Positions 35,270 through 47,299 of a stretch of DNA of 64,000 nucleotides are shown piece by piece. Every line of letters starts with the position of its first letter. Positions within the stretch are counted from its first letter, which is position 1. The DNA comes from Typhlomys cinereus (Eukaryota; Chordata; Mammalia; Rodentia; Platacanthomyidae): the NCBI GenBank assembly GCA_023101885.1, contig JALPQD010000392.1:137515-201514 (forward strand), read 5' to 3'. Under the pieces are notes generated by a model. The model worked only from the letters and a program-made list of their open reading frames with translations, ran no database searches and had not been told where the DNA came from. Both the position numbers and the translations under genes were made by a program.

Positions 35270-35789
35270 TATCTGCCATAAACATATAACACATATTCAT
35301 ACCACATGCATACCATGCATATACCATACAACACATACACACACACAGAGCATATGTCATATACACTGCACAAATGTAACATATACACACCAACACCATA
35401 CAATAGAACCATGCATGCTATACACACACAAATAGAACATGCACACACCATATATACACCATATATACCATACATGCCTATATAATCACATATATACCAC
35501 ACACGCATCATGTATATCACTATACAACATGCATACCATACCATATACATGCTACATAAACACACCACATACTTTACACATACTTCAAATTCTCTCATAC
35601 TATATACACACCACACACAGACACATATCATTGATACACACAATAGACACATGCAACACACATATAACATACACGCAACACACGCAATCAAGTCAATCAC
35701 ACACCACACACACTCGCAGACATATATATATGATATATATAATATCACAGACACACACCACACATGCACATCAAATACACCACATATCA

Positions 35790-35835
<46 letters not shown>

Positions 35836-35870
35836 ACACACACACCACATGTGCACACAGAAATACCCTC
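35270..35870. repeat. Degenerate CA/TA low-complexity block
   Basis: About 600 bases of shifting ACACAC, ATATAC, CATACC and CACCACAC words, becoming a cleaner (CA)n near 35799-35845. On the minus strand it yields much of a 308-aa Cys/Val/Tyr-rich frame, which is not a gene. It looks like an old CA tract that has lost its purity. Confidence 0.9.
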
Positions 35871-35907
35871 TGTAGTGTTTAAAAATCCCGCAAGGCCAGA
35901 GAGCGAG

Positions 35908-35912
35908 CAAGC

Positions 35913-35962
<50 letters not shown>
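35908..35962. repeat. (GA)n microsatellite
   Basis: GAGA units with one GGAG break, close after the CA/TA block. Confidence 0.95.
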
Positions 35963-35965
<3 letters not shown>

Positions 35966-37139
35966 ACGAGAGCAAAATTAGCCTGAAAGCTGGATGATTC
36001 ACCCAGCTTTTCATTCTCTGTGTTTTTACTTTGGAAGAGGAAAGAGAAGTGGAGAGGAAAGAAGATGGGCATCCCCTGCCCCAGCAGGACACGTGGAGGA
36101 TTCCGCAGCAGCAGGCTTCTCTGCTTGACATCCTGAGCCACCGCCGTTGTTTTGAAGAAGCAAAGCCAGAGAGCTGGAAAATTCACCCCCTCCATTCACG
36201 TGTGATGACTTCTTTCCTTCTTCACTCTCCTCCCTCCCCTCCTAACCGAGTGGTTCTCCTCAGCAGGGTGGGCACTCTCCTTGGAAGGGCTGGCATCTCC
36301 TGCCATGTCCAGGAAGCGGGGCGAGACAGAGAGGGAAGGACAGGAAGGATGGAGACCACATCTGGGCAGCTGCGGCCCTGTCTTGCAGGGGACAAGTGGT
36401 GTTGGCATCCCTGCTCCACCCAGGGGCAAGCCAGAGCTGGGGCTTAGTGATCACGCTCCCCGACAGTTTGCGAAGCAGGGCAGACACACGCCAGGGTTTC
36501 CAACCACAATCCTCGTGCGCTCCGCTTCAGCCCATCAGCCTCCTCATTCTCGTTCAGGAATTAGAGATGAGCCCTGGTTTTGCCTCTGCTCCCCTGTAGT
36601 TTCCTCTCTAAGCGGTAGCCAGAAAAATTACACCAATTAGCAGTCGGTTAAACCACCAGAAATAGAGACATGGAATAACTGTCTGGAGAAAACCATAATG
36701 GGCCATCCGGAATCTGCTCCAAAGGCCTGGGCGCAGGCAGGCTTCTTCCAGCTTCCTGTTCTCCCACCCAGAGGGGAGGCCCAGGCTCGAGGGGTGCCAC
36801 CCAACAGGTAGAGGGATCCCACTCTCACATCTGCATTTCGGGTGGAAGATGAAGGACTGAGATGAAGAAAAAACATACAAGTCAAACCTGTCCTTCAATA
36901 TAATTATGCCTGTTTATGCACAGAGGAGGGTGTAAGAAGGGGTATTGGGGGGAATATATGAGGCCACGTATATCCAGTTAAAAGTGTGAGTTTTTCCTAT
37001 TATACGGAAGAAAGAAAAAATGGTTACCAGGTACTGCCAGAGCAACCCTTTCAAAATATGAGTCAGATCTACTTAGCTCAGAAATATGTTATCTTTCTCC
37101 AGCGCCACTAGAAACCAAAACCTTTACAGTGTCCCGCAT
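35963..37139. other. Unique, GC-moderate sequence
   Basis: Open frames of 77-138 aa overlap on both strands at 36031-36640, reflecting few stop codons in GC-richer DNA rather than a gene. No splice-flanked exon or protein family is recognisable. Confidence 0.45.
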
Positions 37140-37330
37140 GGCATTGAGGGGCCTTGTTCTTCTTCCCTCTCAGACGGACCAACCTGTCTGGAACAATGTG
37201 CTAAGCCTCCCACCATATTCAGCTTGTACCCACAGATGTCAGATCAGCCTATCATCTCAAACATCACTTCAGCAGAGAACACCCTATGGAAATAGTAGCC
37301 CCCCCATCCTGTCTTTCTGCACCCCTGACT
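37140..37330 (+). repeat. Possible L2 LINE fragment
   Basis: GATCAGCCTATCATCTCAAA, CATCACTTCAGCAGAGAACA and CCCTATGGAAATAGTAGCCC follow the L2 pattern (CTCAAATGTCACCTCCTCAGAGAGG...). Diverged. Confidence 0.4.
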
Positions 37331-39111
37331 CAGTTTCCCATTTGCTCACTACCGTCACCGTCTTCCATGGCGCACATGTCTTTGGTGCCCCTTTCTCCCA
37401 TGGGGACAGAATCTCGGTGAGATCAGGGAGTTCCCCAACTCCATCTGCTGCTTCTGCAAACAGTGCAGGACACACTGTGCAGCTCTTTGCAAGGGCTGAA
37501 GAGAGAAATGATGGATTGGATAAACTGCTTCCCGTCTTGTCCATTTTCCAAAACTGGGGTAGGCCTGAGCTGGGATAGTCAGTTGAAAAGGGCTTTAAAA
37601 ACAGGAACTTTCTAGCACAGATCATTATCTTGTTATTCTTTTACACTTCTCTGTGAACTGTGGAGGATAAGGTAAGTGGTGTTTGACTATTATGGTCTCG
37701 GGGTAAGACCCCGTAGGGAACTCTTTCTTCCCAAAATGACAGGGCTATTTTTTTCTCCATCCGTTTCTCCTCCACCTTTACTTTTGGATGAAGGCGGTTT
37801 GGAGCACATGTCCCCAAATCCATCACTTTGATGTTTATTGCACATTGAGTAGCATGGAATTGAAGTCTGAGACTAGATCAGGCCGATTTTGGGTCTTCTT
37901 TTCTTCCTTTGTGCCCTCTCAGTGGGAATGGGGACTTGCCAAACTGTGCTTGGCCAAGTAAAAATGAGAAGACCAGATGGTCAGAAAGAAAGGAATTTCA
38001 GTCCAGGTTTAGAAAAAGAAAGAAAAAAAAAAAAAAAAGGGAGGCGGGGAGGAGAGAGGCATAACTCCTATGTCGTTTTTTTGAGCAAAGATCAGAACAT
38101 CGAGTCCTGGGGGAGCGTTTCAGAGTTGCCAGGGTTCCCGGGAGGAGGTGTGTGAGGCAGGCGCGCCTCGCTATGTTAATCTCCCGGGACTTTGTAGCAG
38201 AAGCTCTCCATCATTCTTATTGGGCTGGAATTTTCATTGTATGTGGCTTTTGGTTTTAAAGTGTTGGAACACATTGATTTATATTAAACACAGCAAAGAA
38301 AAAAAAAAAAACAGGGTCTAAAGAAGTCACTTTGGGTTACAGACTGTGTTCCCTTGTAGTTGGCAATTTAGGAGGAAAGAAAGCAAAATGCAAAATCGGC
38401 GGGTGGGGGGAGGTGAAGGGGGAGCAGAGATGGAAGGGAAACAAGGAACAGCTTAGAAGGTAGTTTTCAACGGGACCTCTAACTCCTCCCCACACACAGA
38501 AAACCTGGGGGCACAGAGCTCAGGATGTACCCCTGTGACTTGAGAGGTGGTGTTCCCACCCGTCCAACATCTCTCTGCCTGCTTGGCATGGCACAGGGGT
38601 CAGCAGGCAGGGGACAGGAAGTCAAGGTGGCAGACATCCAGGCGGGAAGCTGCACGGGTGTGAACAAGTGTCTTTGTGGTAGGGACCGATGGAAAAAGAG
38701 ACCGTAGCAAAAAGTTGCCGAGGAAGGAAGAGCCGGACTTCTTCACACCCTATGACAAGCCAGGCTGGGGTCTGCGTGTTCTCGGCTGTGCCCTGTGTTC
38801 TTCAGCCTCTGCCCAGAGGCCTCCTGGTTTCAGTGTGTCTCTGTGGGCACGAGTCACTGCACAGGAGATGCCCAGGGCTGGCTGGGTATTTCTGGTTTCG
38901 TTCTGATTGCCTGTGGTCTGTCATGATCCCCAGTCTCTATGGGGCAGGCCGCTATCTGAGGTGATGGCGCCACTTTCACATGGCTTTTCTGCATCCGGGA
39001 GGTTAATGCTGTATGGTGTAAGTATGGAAAGAGCTCTGGTCATTGTGGCAAGGAGACGACTGGGACTTGGGAAGCTGGCGGCTGCTCGTGGTCACCCAGG
39101 CAAGGAGATTC
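37331..39111. other. 1.8 kb of mostly unique sequence
   Basis: Contains an A-rich run at about 38018-38038 and another at 38298-38311. 38160-38300 (AGCTCTCCATCATTCTTATT, GGCTGGAATTTTCATTG) may be a conserved non-coding stretch. No gene supported. Confidence 0.4.
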
Positions 39112-39122
39112 TAAAATTGAGC

Positions 39123-39502
39123 TTGCAGGTGATATGGTGGCACTCGTTATGCCACCACGGTGATCAGAGTTTGGATCCCGTCATCCACATAGAAGCCGGC
39201 TAGGCATATTGGCCCATGTCCCCACCCCCATTGTCATGTACAGGTGTGCAAGAGGATCCCCGGGAGGGAGTTGAATAGCTAGATTAGCCTAATCAGCAAG
39301 CTCTGGGCTCAGCAAGAGTTCCTGTCTCAGCAAATAAAGTAGAGACAAGAAAGGAAGACCCCAGGGTCAGTCTCTGTCCTGCATATGCAGGTATACACAT
39401 CCACAAAGATGTGCATGCACACACACCCTCATACATGTACACACATGCAAGCATGCATACCCACACTCACACACTATATATGTAATGTGTAAATAAAAAT
39501 AA
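39123..39502 (+). mobile_element. B4-type SINE, forward, with TSD
   Basis: TAAAATTGAGC occurs at 39112-39122 and 39503-39513, an 11-base exact target duplication. Inside: head-like GGTGGCACTCGTTATGCC, middle CTCAGCAAGAGTTCCTGTCT, then CA-rich tail and AATAAAAATAATAAAA. The head is diverged. Confidence 0.65.
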
Positions 39503-39513
39503 TAAAATTGAGC

Positions 39514-40119
39514 CTGGAGCCCGGTGCTTGCTTTGCTCACATATTGTCTTTTCAGCATGTTGTCTATGTGAGTTCTTTATTCTCTCTCACCTGGCATGAG
39601 CTCTACTGCATATCATGGAGACAGGCCAGAGAATTGTCCCATCCCTCTTCTCCCTGATGCTACTGAGCTAAGAAAGAAGACAGGACCAATGCAGAGAAGC
39701 AAGGCTGTGTGCAAATGCCCCTGGCTCAAGTGTACCCTTAACTGCATCTTCAGACACTTTCACACATCCTAAGGGTGTTGTTGGAAGCTTCTGGAAGCAA
39801 ATCTCTGGGGTTTTGAAAAGACTAAGAAAGCTGACTCATTAGTTTGGCTGTAGAAATTATTCTGCATCAGAGGAACGACGTATAGGTTTGGGCCAAAAGA
39901 CGCATTTGACTGGAGAAAGGGGATTTGGAACTGAGATTGAATGCCTGCAGTCACCAAAGAAATTAAATGGCCTGTGAAAACTTCCTTGGGATGATTTTTT
40001 TTTTCTTCTGCTTAACTAATAATACTTTTTTCAGGTGCCTTTCAACTAGAATCTAGATAGAGGCATGTCTGGGAAAAAATTGTTCCAGCAGTCATTTGGT
40101 TTCCTTCCGCACCCCCGTT
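39514..40119. other. Unique sequence
   Basis: No gene or named repeat. Confidence 0.5.
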
Positions 40120-40411
40120 GTCATGTATAGGTGTGCAAGTGTCTACGTGTGTGTTGGGGTGCATGCACATGATGTGCATGAGTGGGGACGCCCAAGGTCA
40201 ATATCGGGAATCATCCTCAGTTACTTTCCATCTTATTTTTGAAATGGTCTCAATCAAGCTAGTCTGACTAGCCCAGCTTACTCCGGGGACCACTAGTCTC
40301 TGCCTTCAGAGACTGGAATTGTAAATGGCCGCCACACCCATCCAGCATTTGCGTGGGATCTGGAGATCCCGATTCAGGTCATCTTGCTTGAGTGGGAAGA
40401 GCAAAGCCGTG
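40120..40411 (-). mobile_element. B4/B2-type SINE, reverse
   Basis: GCCCAAGGTCAATATCGGGA, ATCATCCTCAGTTACTTTCC, TGTAAATGGCCGCCACACCC, GGAGATCCCGATTCAGGTCA are reversed SINE body motifs. The extreme head is not clear. Confidence 0.7.
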
Positions 40412-40429
40412 CTACTTGCCTGCCTGCCC

Positions 40430-40692
40430 TCACTTCCTGCTGACGAGTATGTCCATCCTAACTGTTGCTGTTGCCACAGGACCAGCTCCTTGGGCCTTCT
40501 GCCGGGGTAGACCAGATGCTCTACAGGAACACTTCAAGCCTTTCCATGAACCCAGCTTCATGGACTGAAACAGCAACTGGCTTCTTACTGTTGGGCCACC
40601 CAGAGTGAATAGTGTTAGCCAATCAATCTAGTACACCCTCTCTTATTATATATTCATTCCACAGTTTCCGTTCCTCAAGAGCATCCTAATAC
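40430..40692 (+). repeat. Possible ERVL-type LTR 3' part
   Basis: The end TATATTCATTCCACAGTTTC, CGTTCCTCAAGAGCATCCTA, ATACA resembles the conserved 3' end of old ERVL LTRs (TCTGTTCCTCTAGAGAACCCTAATACA type). The 5' side is unclear. Confidence 0.4.
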
Positions 40693-41753
40693 AAGATATG
40701 TATGCTTCTGTCTGTTCTCCAAAGGACAAGAGCCCAGCCCTTGAGCCACACCTATTCACAAGCGGAGCGTGAGACTCTAGGATGTTGGAGCAGTGACTGG
40801 GTCGGTCGCTTAGATATCAGGTCTCTGAGGTGCCTGCCCCTGAGTGCCTGTTCCTTCCAGCTCTACAATGTAGGCTTCTGTTTCAGGAAAATTCCTAAAA
40901 AGCAATTGCCCTTTGACCTCCCTGTCCATCTGCAAGCATGACATTCATCTCAAGTTCAGTGACAAACTCACAGGTTGAGTGCTCAGGACTATTAGATGAA
41001 GGTAGAATCTGTGTTTTCTGTCTTTATGTTAAACACCAGGCAGCAAAATGGAGCCCTGATGCCATGATGACAAAATTTACATTCTGAAAGCATGAGATAC
41101 ACAAAACTATAGTAACAGAATGCCTGAAACCTCCTCTCCAGGCCTCGAGTCACAGGACGGCTTGTCCTGTCTAGGGTGTGATGCTCAGGTCCTCTGACAG
41201 CCCTGAAGCTTGCCACGGTGCAACTGACTGACATTGGACCAGAGAAGCGAAGGGCAGCTGATTGGGAAGGAGAATCACGGGACTGGGACTCCAAAGAAAT
41301 CACCAGTGGTCAGGGATGATGGACAGAGGGCACCTAGGGCCATTAGATGGGACTAAATGCATGTTCCATTTGCACCTTTGTTTGTGATTCTGGTTCTGAA
41401 GCATATCACTTAGCCACTAAGTCATATCTGTGTCTGGTCTACGCTGGGTGTGACCAGTATCCTTCAAGATACTAGAAAGAATGCCAGGAAGGAGAAAGAG
41501 GAGGAGGAGGAGGGGGGGGGCAGCAATGGGAAGCTTCAATGAGAGTTGATTCTGTCCATTTCTGTCCACTCTTTTTCAGCCCCCATGGACTGTCTGCTGT
41601 GTTCTACATTTCCACTGCTGACTTCTTTGTTCTTGTACTAACCAGAGTGCCTAATCCCTGTTGGCTGTACCAGCAGGTGACATTGGGACAGAAATGTACC
41701 AGTGTCCTTTGTAATTCTATCCAGTTTTGGATTTTATCAGTTAAGAAAGCAGT
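40693..41753. other. Unique sequence with a G/A-rich patch
   Basis: A purine patch (GGA repeats running into a G8 run) lies at 41494-41520. Nothing else recognised. Confidence 0.45.
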
Positions 41754-42186
41754 TGTCATAGTTAGGCACAGGCAGCAACTTGACAGTTGAGGGTTTGAGC
41801 TCTGGGCACATTTGTAGAGAATTAGTGGTTGAGTTAAGCCCAGAGCAAACCTTCAGGAGGTTGTCTAGCTGATGGGGAAGACCCAGCCTATGGTGGATGG
41901 GACTAGGTCCTGAACAGATGAATAAAATACTGAGAGCCAGTTGAGAAAGTTGCCATCCTTTTGTACACTTGGCCAGACATGCTGGTCTGGCAAGTAAGGA
42001 TCGTCCCTCTCTCAGCCATTATGTAGACATGGTGTGACCAGTTCCCTCAACCCTGGTGTTGGTGCATGCTCTCCCATAAAGTTGCACTATGAACTGTAAT
42101 TGGACTATCGTAAGAAAATAAACCCCTTGTTCCCTTAAGCTGTTTGATCGTCACTTATCAAGCAACTGTGCAGACGAACTGCAACA
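41754..42186 (+). mobile_element. Solo LTR, 430-bp family, copy 5
   Basis: One of the cleanest forward copies (433 bp): TGTCATAGTTAGGCACAGG start, palindrome GCCAGAC-ATGCTG-GTCTGGC at 41972-41991, AATAAA at 42117-42122, end GAACTGCAACA. A conserved GATGAATAAAATACTGAG upstream may be a worn TATA region. I see no clear target duplication. Confidence 0.78.
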
Positions 42187-43829
42187 AGAATAAATATTAA
42201 GACTCTCTCACAGGTGGGGACTAATAGGGAATAGAATGAATGAGAACATGAAAAGGGAACAGGAACAAAAATATAAGCACTGCCCAGTCCTTCTTAAACA
42301 GTGTTTACCTTTTGCTGTGGGGAGCGAAGGGGGAGCTAGTCATTCTAGGACTCCACCAAGCACCAAGCATCTTCGGGTAACTCAGAATCTCTCCATCCAC
42401 AGCTGAGGATTTGTCTGGACCGCAGGTGCATACCCAAGAACAGGCAGCTAAAAGCAGAGCAAGGAAGGACAAGGCCCACCTGGATCTTGTTTCTGTATCA
42501 TGTTTAACCATGAGGGTGACCCGCAGGGAATAATGACCACTTCTTTATCTTCCAAGTCTAAGGCAAGCTCTTTGCTCCAACTCCAACCTGGAAGCTTGCA
42601 GAAGAGGGACAGACAGGTCCTGGGAAAGTTTAAAGCCTCCCCAGGTGAGAGTGGACTGATTTAGGACAGTTGGGTTTTTTGTTTGTTTGTTTGTTTGTTT
42701 GTTTTGTTTTTATCAATTTGATACATCTTTGTTGCCTGCCTTTCAAAAAATCATGTTTAAACTCCCTGTGATGGAACTATTCTTTATACAAATGAGATCA
42801 GGCTAATCATTTCCTGGATTATACATCCTGTATCACCTCATTCATTTTCTTGCTGTGCTCACTTTCAAATACTAGCAAAATCACAGACCTCTTTATTATT
42901 CCATTACTTAAACACCAACATTCAAAGCTTAACACATCTATGTAACATAGAAAGTGAAGAGGAGTAGGAGAAAAAAGAAACATGATACATAACATATCAA
43001 GAAACATCAGTCGCCATTATTACCGTCATTATCTCTGCAGCTGTCCTAGCCCTCATTGTCGATATGTTTTCCTTCCACATCCTTTCTATATGTTTGCTTT
43101 TACCCACAAGAAAGCTTTTCAGTTGGTCAATGTTCTTTGAAGTCTGATGGAACAATCAAAATCTGAATTGTGTCAACAGCCTTGCCTTACTGAACGGTAT
43201 ATTTCCACTGATTTTTTTTTTCTAAGTCACAATGTGGCTTCATCGCTAGACGCGTCAAGGACCATCTGCTTTCCAGTTGTGTCTTCCAGTTGTGTCCTCA
43301 GAGGACAGTGGTGACTCAGTTTCCCCCTGCTAAGATCAGTTGCCCCAGCCACGACAGGGACTTTCTTCTTTGCTTGTTGGCTCCTTAGCCTGAAGACCTC
43401 CAAGTGGGCAGGTGGAGAGCTAGCCCACAGTTGATGGGCCTGTCGTCTGTCCTAGTGGACAGATCCCTCTAAGATCCCTTCAGATCAGTGTTAGTCATAG
43501 TCATGGTCTTGGATTTCCCTTTTGAGCAAATTCCCAGTTCTCTGAGGTTGTGACTTTGGAGCTCAAGGCATATTCAATCTTTCACATGTACCAAAGAAAG
43601 AAGTGAAAGAAGAAAGAAGAGTAGAGGGTAGGGGAAGAGAGGCAGATTTTTCCAGAAAGAATTATATCGCTTCTTGTCTTTGACAAGTTATCACTGCTAG
43701 TTATCACCACTTGTATTGCTTGTAGATTTTCTGTGTTAACACACTAGGTAAAACTAATACTAGAAACCCATATTTAAGAACAGTGAGAACATGTGATTCT
43801 TGGGACCTGGAGCTATGTGATGTCTGAAC
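42187..43829. other. Mostly unique, with (GTTT)n
   Basis: (GTTT)n at about 42676-42711. The remainder is AT-biased, with no gene and no named repeat. Confidence 0.5.
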
Positions 43830-43843
43830 TGCGAAATAATTTT

Positions 43844-44025
43844 TTTGGTATGCATAGGTACGGATGTGTGTGTGTGTATAACACTGTGTGTGCCTGTGGA
43901 AGCCCAAGAGTGACATCAGGAATCATCCTCATTGTTCTACTTCCCGAATGCTTTGCTCTGGGGTTTCCCAAACTCCAATGTCCAGGCCTTAAAGTTCACC
44001 CAACATTTTTTAACATGGGATCTGA
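43844..44025 (-). mobile_element. B2-superfamily SINE, reverse, 5'-truncated with TSD
   Basis: Tail and body are present (short GT run, AAGAGTGACATCAGGAATCA, TTTTTTAACATGGGATCTGA) but the tRNA-like head is absent. TGCGAAATAATTTT (43830-43843) and TGTGAAATAATTTT (44026-44039) are a 14-base target duplication with one mismatch. So the element inserted in truncated form instead of losing its head later. Confidence 0.82.
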
Positions 44026-44039
44026 TGTGAAATAATTTT

Positions 44040-44456
44040 GGAAACATAAACAGAAAAACTACTCTCTAATCCTGTGCATGGCTTCTTCTATATTTTTTTA
44101 AAAAAAACTTTTTATGGGACTAAAAATAATAATTTTCATAGTTTAACAAAATATTGACTACTCAGTTCAAGACAGGAATTAGCAGGGGAGGGGCAAGATT
44201 TGCATTGGCTGAGTTCAAATGTATAAATCAAGAGACATTAACAGAGAATTCAATCCAGACATGCAGAGCACAAAGTTTCCACTGGGCTTGTGTTGCCAAG
44301 GTCAGAGTCACGGTAACATTCACTGGTGAGAAAGCACCGAAACACTGAGGCCGTCTGTCCTCTTGGTCTTGTCGGTCTTCCTGGTGGGTACAGCAGAGGT
44401 CTTGGCATTCTGTGATGGAATGAAAGGGACATGTCCTCATTGGGGATGGAGGGTAA

Positions 44457-44459
<3 letters not shown>
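44040..44459. other. Unique sequence
   Basis: No gene or named repeat. Confidence 0.5.
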
Positions 44460-44460
<1 letters not shown>

Positions 44461-44511
<51 letters not shown>

Positions 44512-44743
44512 CAGAGGCACTGTGTGTACCTGGAGAGGCCCAAGGGTGACTTTGGGAATCATCCTGGGTTTTTTTACTTCTTAATGTTTTGCTTTGGGGT
44601 TTCCCAAGCTTGGCCTTTCAGGGACAAAAGTGCAGACTGTCACCATTTCCACCCAGTATTTTTACATGGGATGTGGGATCTGAACTCAGGTCCTTCTGCT
44701 TATAAGGCAGAGGTTTAACTTCTGGGCCGTCTCTCCATCCTTG
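44461..44743 (-). mobile_element. B2-superfamily SINE with (GT)n tail, reverse
   Basis: (GT)n at 44461-44509, TATCAGAGGCACTGTGTGT, GGTGACTTTGGGAATCATCC, CATGGGATGTGGGATCTGAA, CTCAGGTCCTTCTGC and head TTAACTTCTGGGCCGTCTC. Older subfamily. Confidence 0.85.
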
Positions 44744-45001
44744 AGGAGTGAGTGTTTTGAAATCTGAACCCTACCAGGTCCTGGAGGCTTGATAACCTAG
44801 GAATTCCTAGTTTTAGTAAAACACTGCAGCAGTCATTGAGCCTCTTTCCCAAGCTACACTTTAGACCATTTTCCAGCATCTGTCTCTCTTTACCTGCGCA
44901 CAGACCCATTGCCAGATGGAGTGTTTGAGGTGACAGAGCCTCCCCCCACCTCCCCGGAAGCAGTCCCCCTCCATGACTAAGGAGAGTTTCCTTGCAAACA
45001 C

Positions 45002-45329
45002 TGTGATGATTGATACTTATTGTCAACTCAAAGGATCTCACTTAGGAGACAAACCTCTGGGCGTGTCTGCCAGGAAGTTTCTAGATGGGGTTCGCTGAGG
45101 TGGGAAGACCCACCCTAACCGTGGACAACCCATTAGGGACCTGGACTAGATGAAAAGCAGGAAGCTAGCTGAGCACCCAGCTCGCTTCCTGTCTTGTATT
45201 CCTGCCACCATGACTTCTTCACTATGAGGGACTGAATGCTTCGAACTGTGAGCCAAAATAGATCCTCTCTTCCCTAAGTGGCTTCTGTCCTGTATTTTGT
45301 CACCACACTGAAAATAGGCAACTAATACA
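45002..45329 (+). mobile_element. MaLR-type solo LTR, forward
   Basis: TGTGATGATTGATACTTATT, GTCAACTCAAAGG, GGGAAGACCCACCCTAACCG, CTGTGAGCCAAAATAGATCC and the end GCAACTAATACA give a full-length 328-bp LTR with TG...CA ends. The AATAAA position is decayed to AATAGA. It is related to the reversed copy at 5862-6309. Confidence 0.78.
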
Positions 45330-45449
45330 AATGCCCAAGTTCCCTCTCACTGGAATGAGAAACCCTGAAGCGTGTCTTTATGTCAGTTAGGTGGCTGTTC
45401 CTTTTCTACGTAACCCCCTGACCTCCATACCCTTGACTTTCTTCTCTGA

Positions 45450-45545
45450 GTGCAGAAGGCCTATTCACTGGGCACACCTCCTCTCTACCCAGGAGCATGC
45501 CAACTTGCTCTGCACATGTGGCGCTGAATCTGTCTAGAACCTTTC
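45450..45545. repeat. Unnamed repeat, copy 1
   Basis: GAAGGCCTATTCACTGGGCA, then GCATGCCAACTTGCTCTGCA, matches GAAGGCTGTTCACTGCGCAT and GCATGCAGACTTGCTTTGCA at 47110-47180. About 90 bases are alignable by eye. Confidence 0.55.
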
Positions 45546-45699
45546 AGTGAACCACTGCTATAAACTTTATCTGAGTGTCTATTTCCAGGGAATCCAGGGA
45601 TCAACTATGAGCCAGGCCCTGTGTCCAGGAGTTCCTTGATCGAAGAAGAGCCCATTCCAAGATTTCAGACAGCCACGGGTTTGATGGGAAGAATGACTG

Positions 45700-45840
45700 A
45701 TGGAGGTTTGAAAGTCTGGTGACTTACATCATAGAATCAGCGTGAGGTTCAAACTTGTAAAACTCTTAAAGTAGTGTCTGGCTTTTAGGAGCAACTAAGT
45801 AATTGTTAGTTATTATATTTATTGTTCTGGTGAGCTCAGG
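45700..45840 (+). repeat. MIR fragment (probable)
   Basis: GTGAGGTTCAAACTTGTAAA, ACTCTTAAAGTAGTGTCTGG, CAACTAAGTAATTGTTAGTT resembles the MIR 3' end. Confidence 0.5.
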
Positions 45841-46794
45841 CCTTGAGCGTCTCTCAGTTCCTTGTTAAAGTATCAGTTAAAAAATAAAATGCAAAGGCAG
45901 GCGGCACTCAGCTCTGAGTGGTCAGGACTCTGTAGTGGGGACAGATTTATGGATAGGCTTTTGTTACGGGCTTTTGTTACGGTGCTGAGTCTCCTTAAGG
46001 GATGAGACAAATCTAGGTGAGGCTTGCAGTGGTGCAGGAGCAGCAAGACCAAGAGGAAGATGAGAATCCTGGGGCACTCCCATGGGACTTCCTGGTGGAC
46101 AATCGCTGTCCTGGGGCTTCTCACTACGAGTGTGCCAAGACATCTCCTACCGCAGATAAATCTAAGTTTCTGTGAGTCAGAAGCCCTCCACAAAATAGTG
46201 ACATTGCCAAGGTAGATTCTAAGTCGTTTTTATTCAGTGACCGTTTTGCTGCATTTGTGCAATACTTTGCACTATCATTTGGTAGCGTGTGTGACATCAG
46301 AAAGTAGAGCATGACTTTCTATCCTGAGAGGCAGGAAAGGAGGGTCAGGAAGAGGGACTTGCTGCTCTGAACATCACCCGCAACTAACCCTCTACTCCCT
46401 GCTTCCTTCGTTCCGCCCTTGGCGCTGGGACACGGGGAAGTTACTCCATTCTTCTGGACTTCGCTTGGATTCTTTACCTACAGAGAACCCTGACCCTGAG
46501 CTCTGACCCCAGTGGAAGAGCACACACAGGTCTTCCAGTAGTGATTTCCTTCCAGCCCTTTCCCAGATGCAAGCAAAATGCAGCTAGACAAACCCCTTTT
46601 CAACTTAAGGACCCCTGGGCTTTTGGACACACAGCAAAGCTGCCACTCTGCTCAAAAGAACCCCAACATGGGCTATGTGAGTACCTCAATGAGAAGGCAA
46701 AGAGTGGGAAGGAGTAAGCAACTGAGGTCGGGTGTGACTGGTCCCTCTTTCACTGTGCCATCCCAGACACGTCCCTAGATTCTGTGGGATTCAG
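45841..46794. other. Unique sequence
   Basis: No gene or named repeat. Confidence 0.5.
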
Positions 46795-46910
46795 TTACTT
46801 CATTGATGTAATTTGCACATTAATATTGTTTCCATCTCCTGGACTCCCTGTGAAGATGACATGGGATAATGTCTGTGCTTGTCACATAGTGAATACTGAT
46901 TGGATGTGGT
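46795..46910 (+). repeat. MIR fragment
   Basis: ACTCCCTGTGAAGATGACAT, GGGATAATGTCTGTGCTTG, TCACATAGTGAATACTGATT follows the MIR 3' half. Confidence 0.55.
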
Positions 46911-47094
46911 TGTCAGAGTCTCCTGACAGACTGAGACATTATGTCACAAGGTTCTTGACTTCTACATCTCGAGGACTGGCAGTTAACAGTTTAGGGCTGA
47001 ACGCAGATGGTCAGTCCTTAGATTTCTGGAGCTTCATGTTTTGATCCACTGACTGACTGGAGACATGAGCAGTGCACGACCCAAAGACCTTGGA

Positions 47095-47200
47095 TTTTCT
47101 CTTCTGGTTTCTGAAGGCTGTTCACTGCGCATACTTATTACTCTCTGCCTGAAAGCATGCAGACTTGCTTTGCACCTCTGGATGCTGACTTGTCCTTAAC
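47095..47200. repeat. Unnamed repeat, copy 2
   Basis: Matches 45450-45545 in direct orientation, 1.65 kb away. The flanks do not match. Confidence 0.55.
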
Positions 47201-47299
47201 CAATATAAGAAGAGAGAAAATGGATGAGTCATTTCAGCTTCCAGGCCCTCTTGTTAGAGTGTAATTTTGGATCATTTTTACAATGAACTTGATGATCAC

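Noticed and set aside
35269..36195. 308-aa minus-strand open frame
   Set aside because: Most of it translates the CA/TA block and the (GA)n tract; the remaining ends show no protein family.
41754..42186. 430-bp repeat as a cut-and-paste DNA transposon (because of TGTTATAGT at both ends)
   Set aside because: The TG...CA ends, AATAAA near one end, asymmetric motifs and approximately 5-bp duplications fit an LTR better. A L1 3' end was also considered, but copies share the same 5' border.
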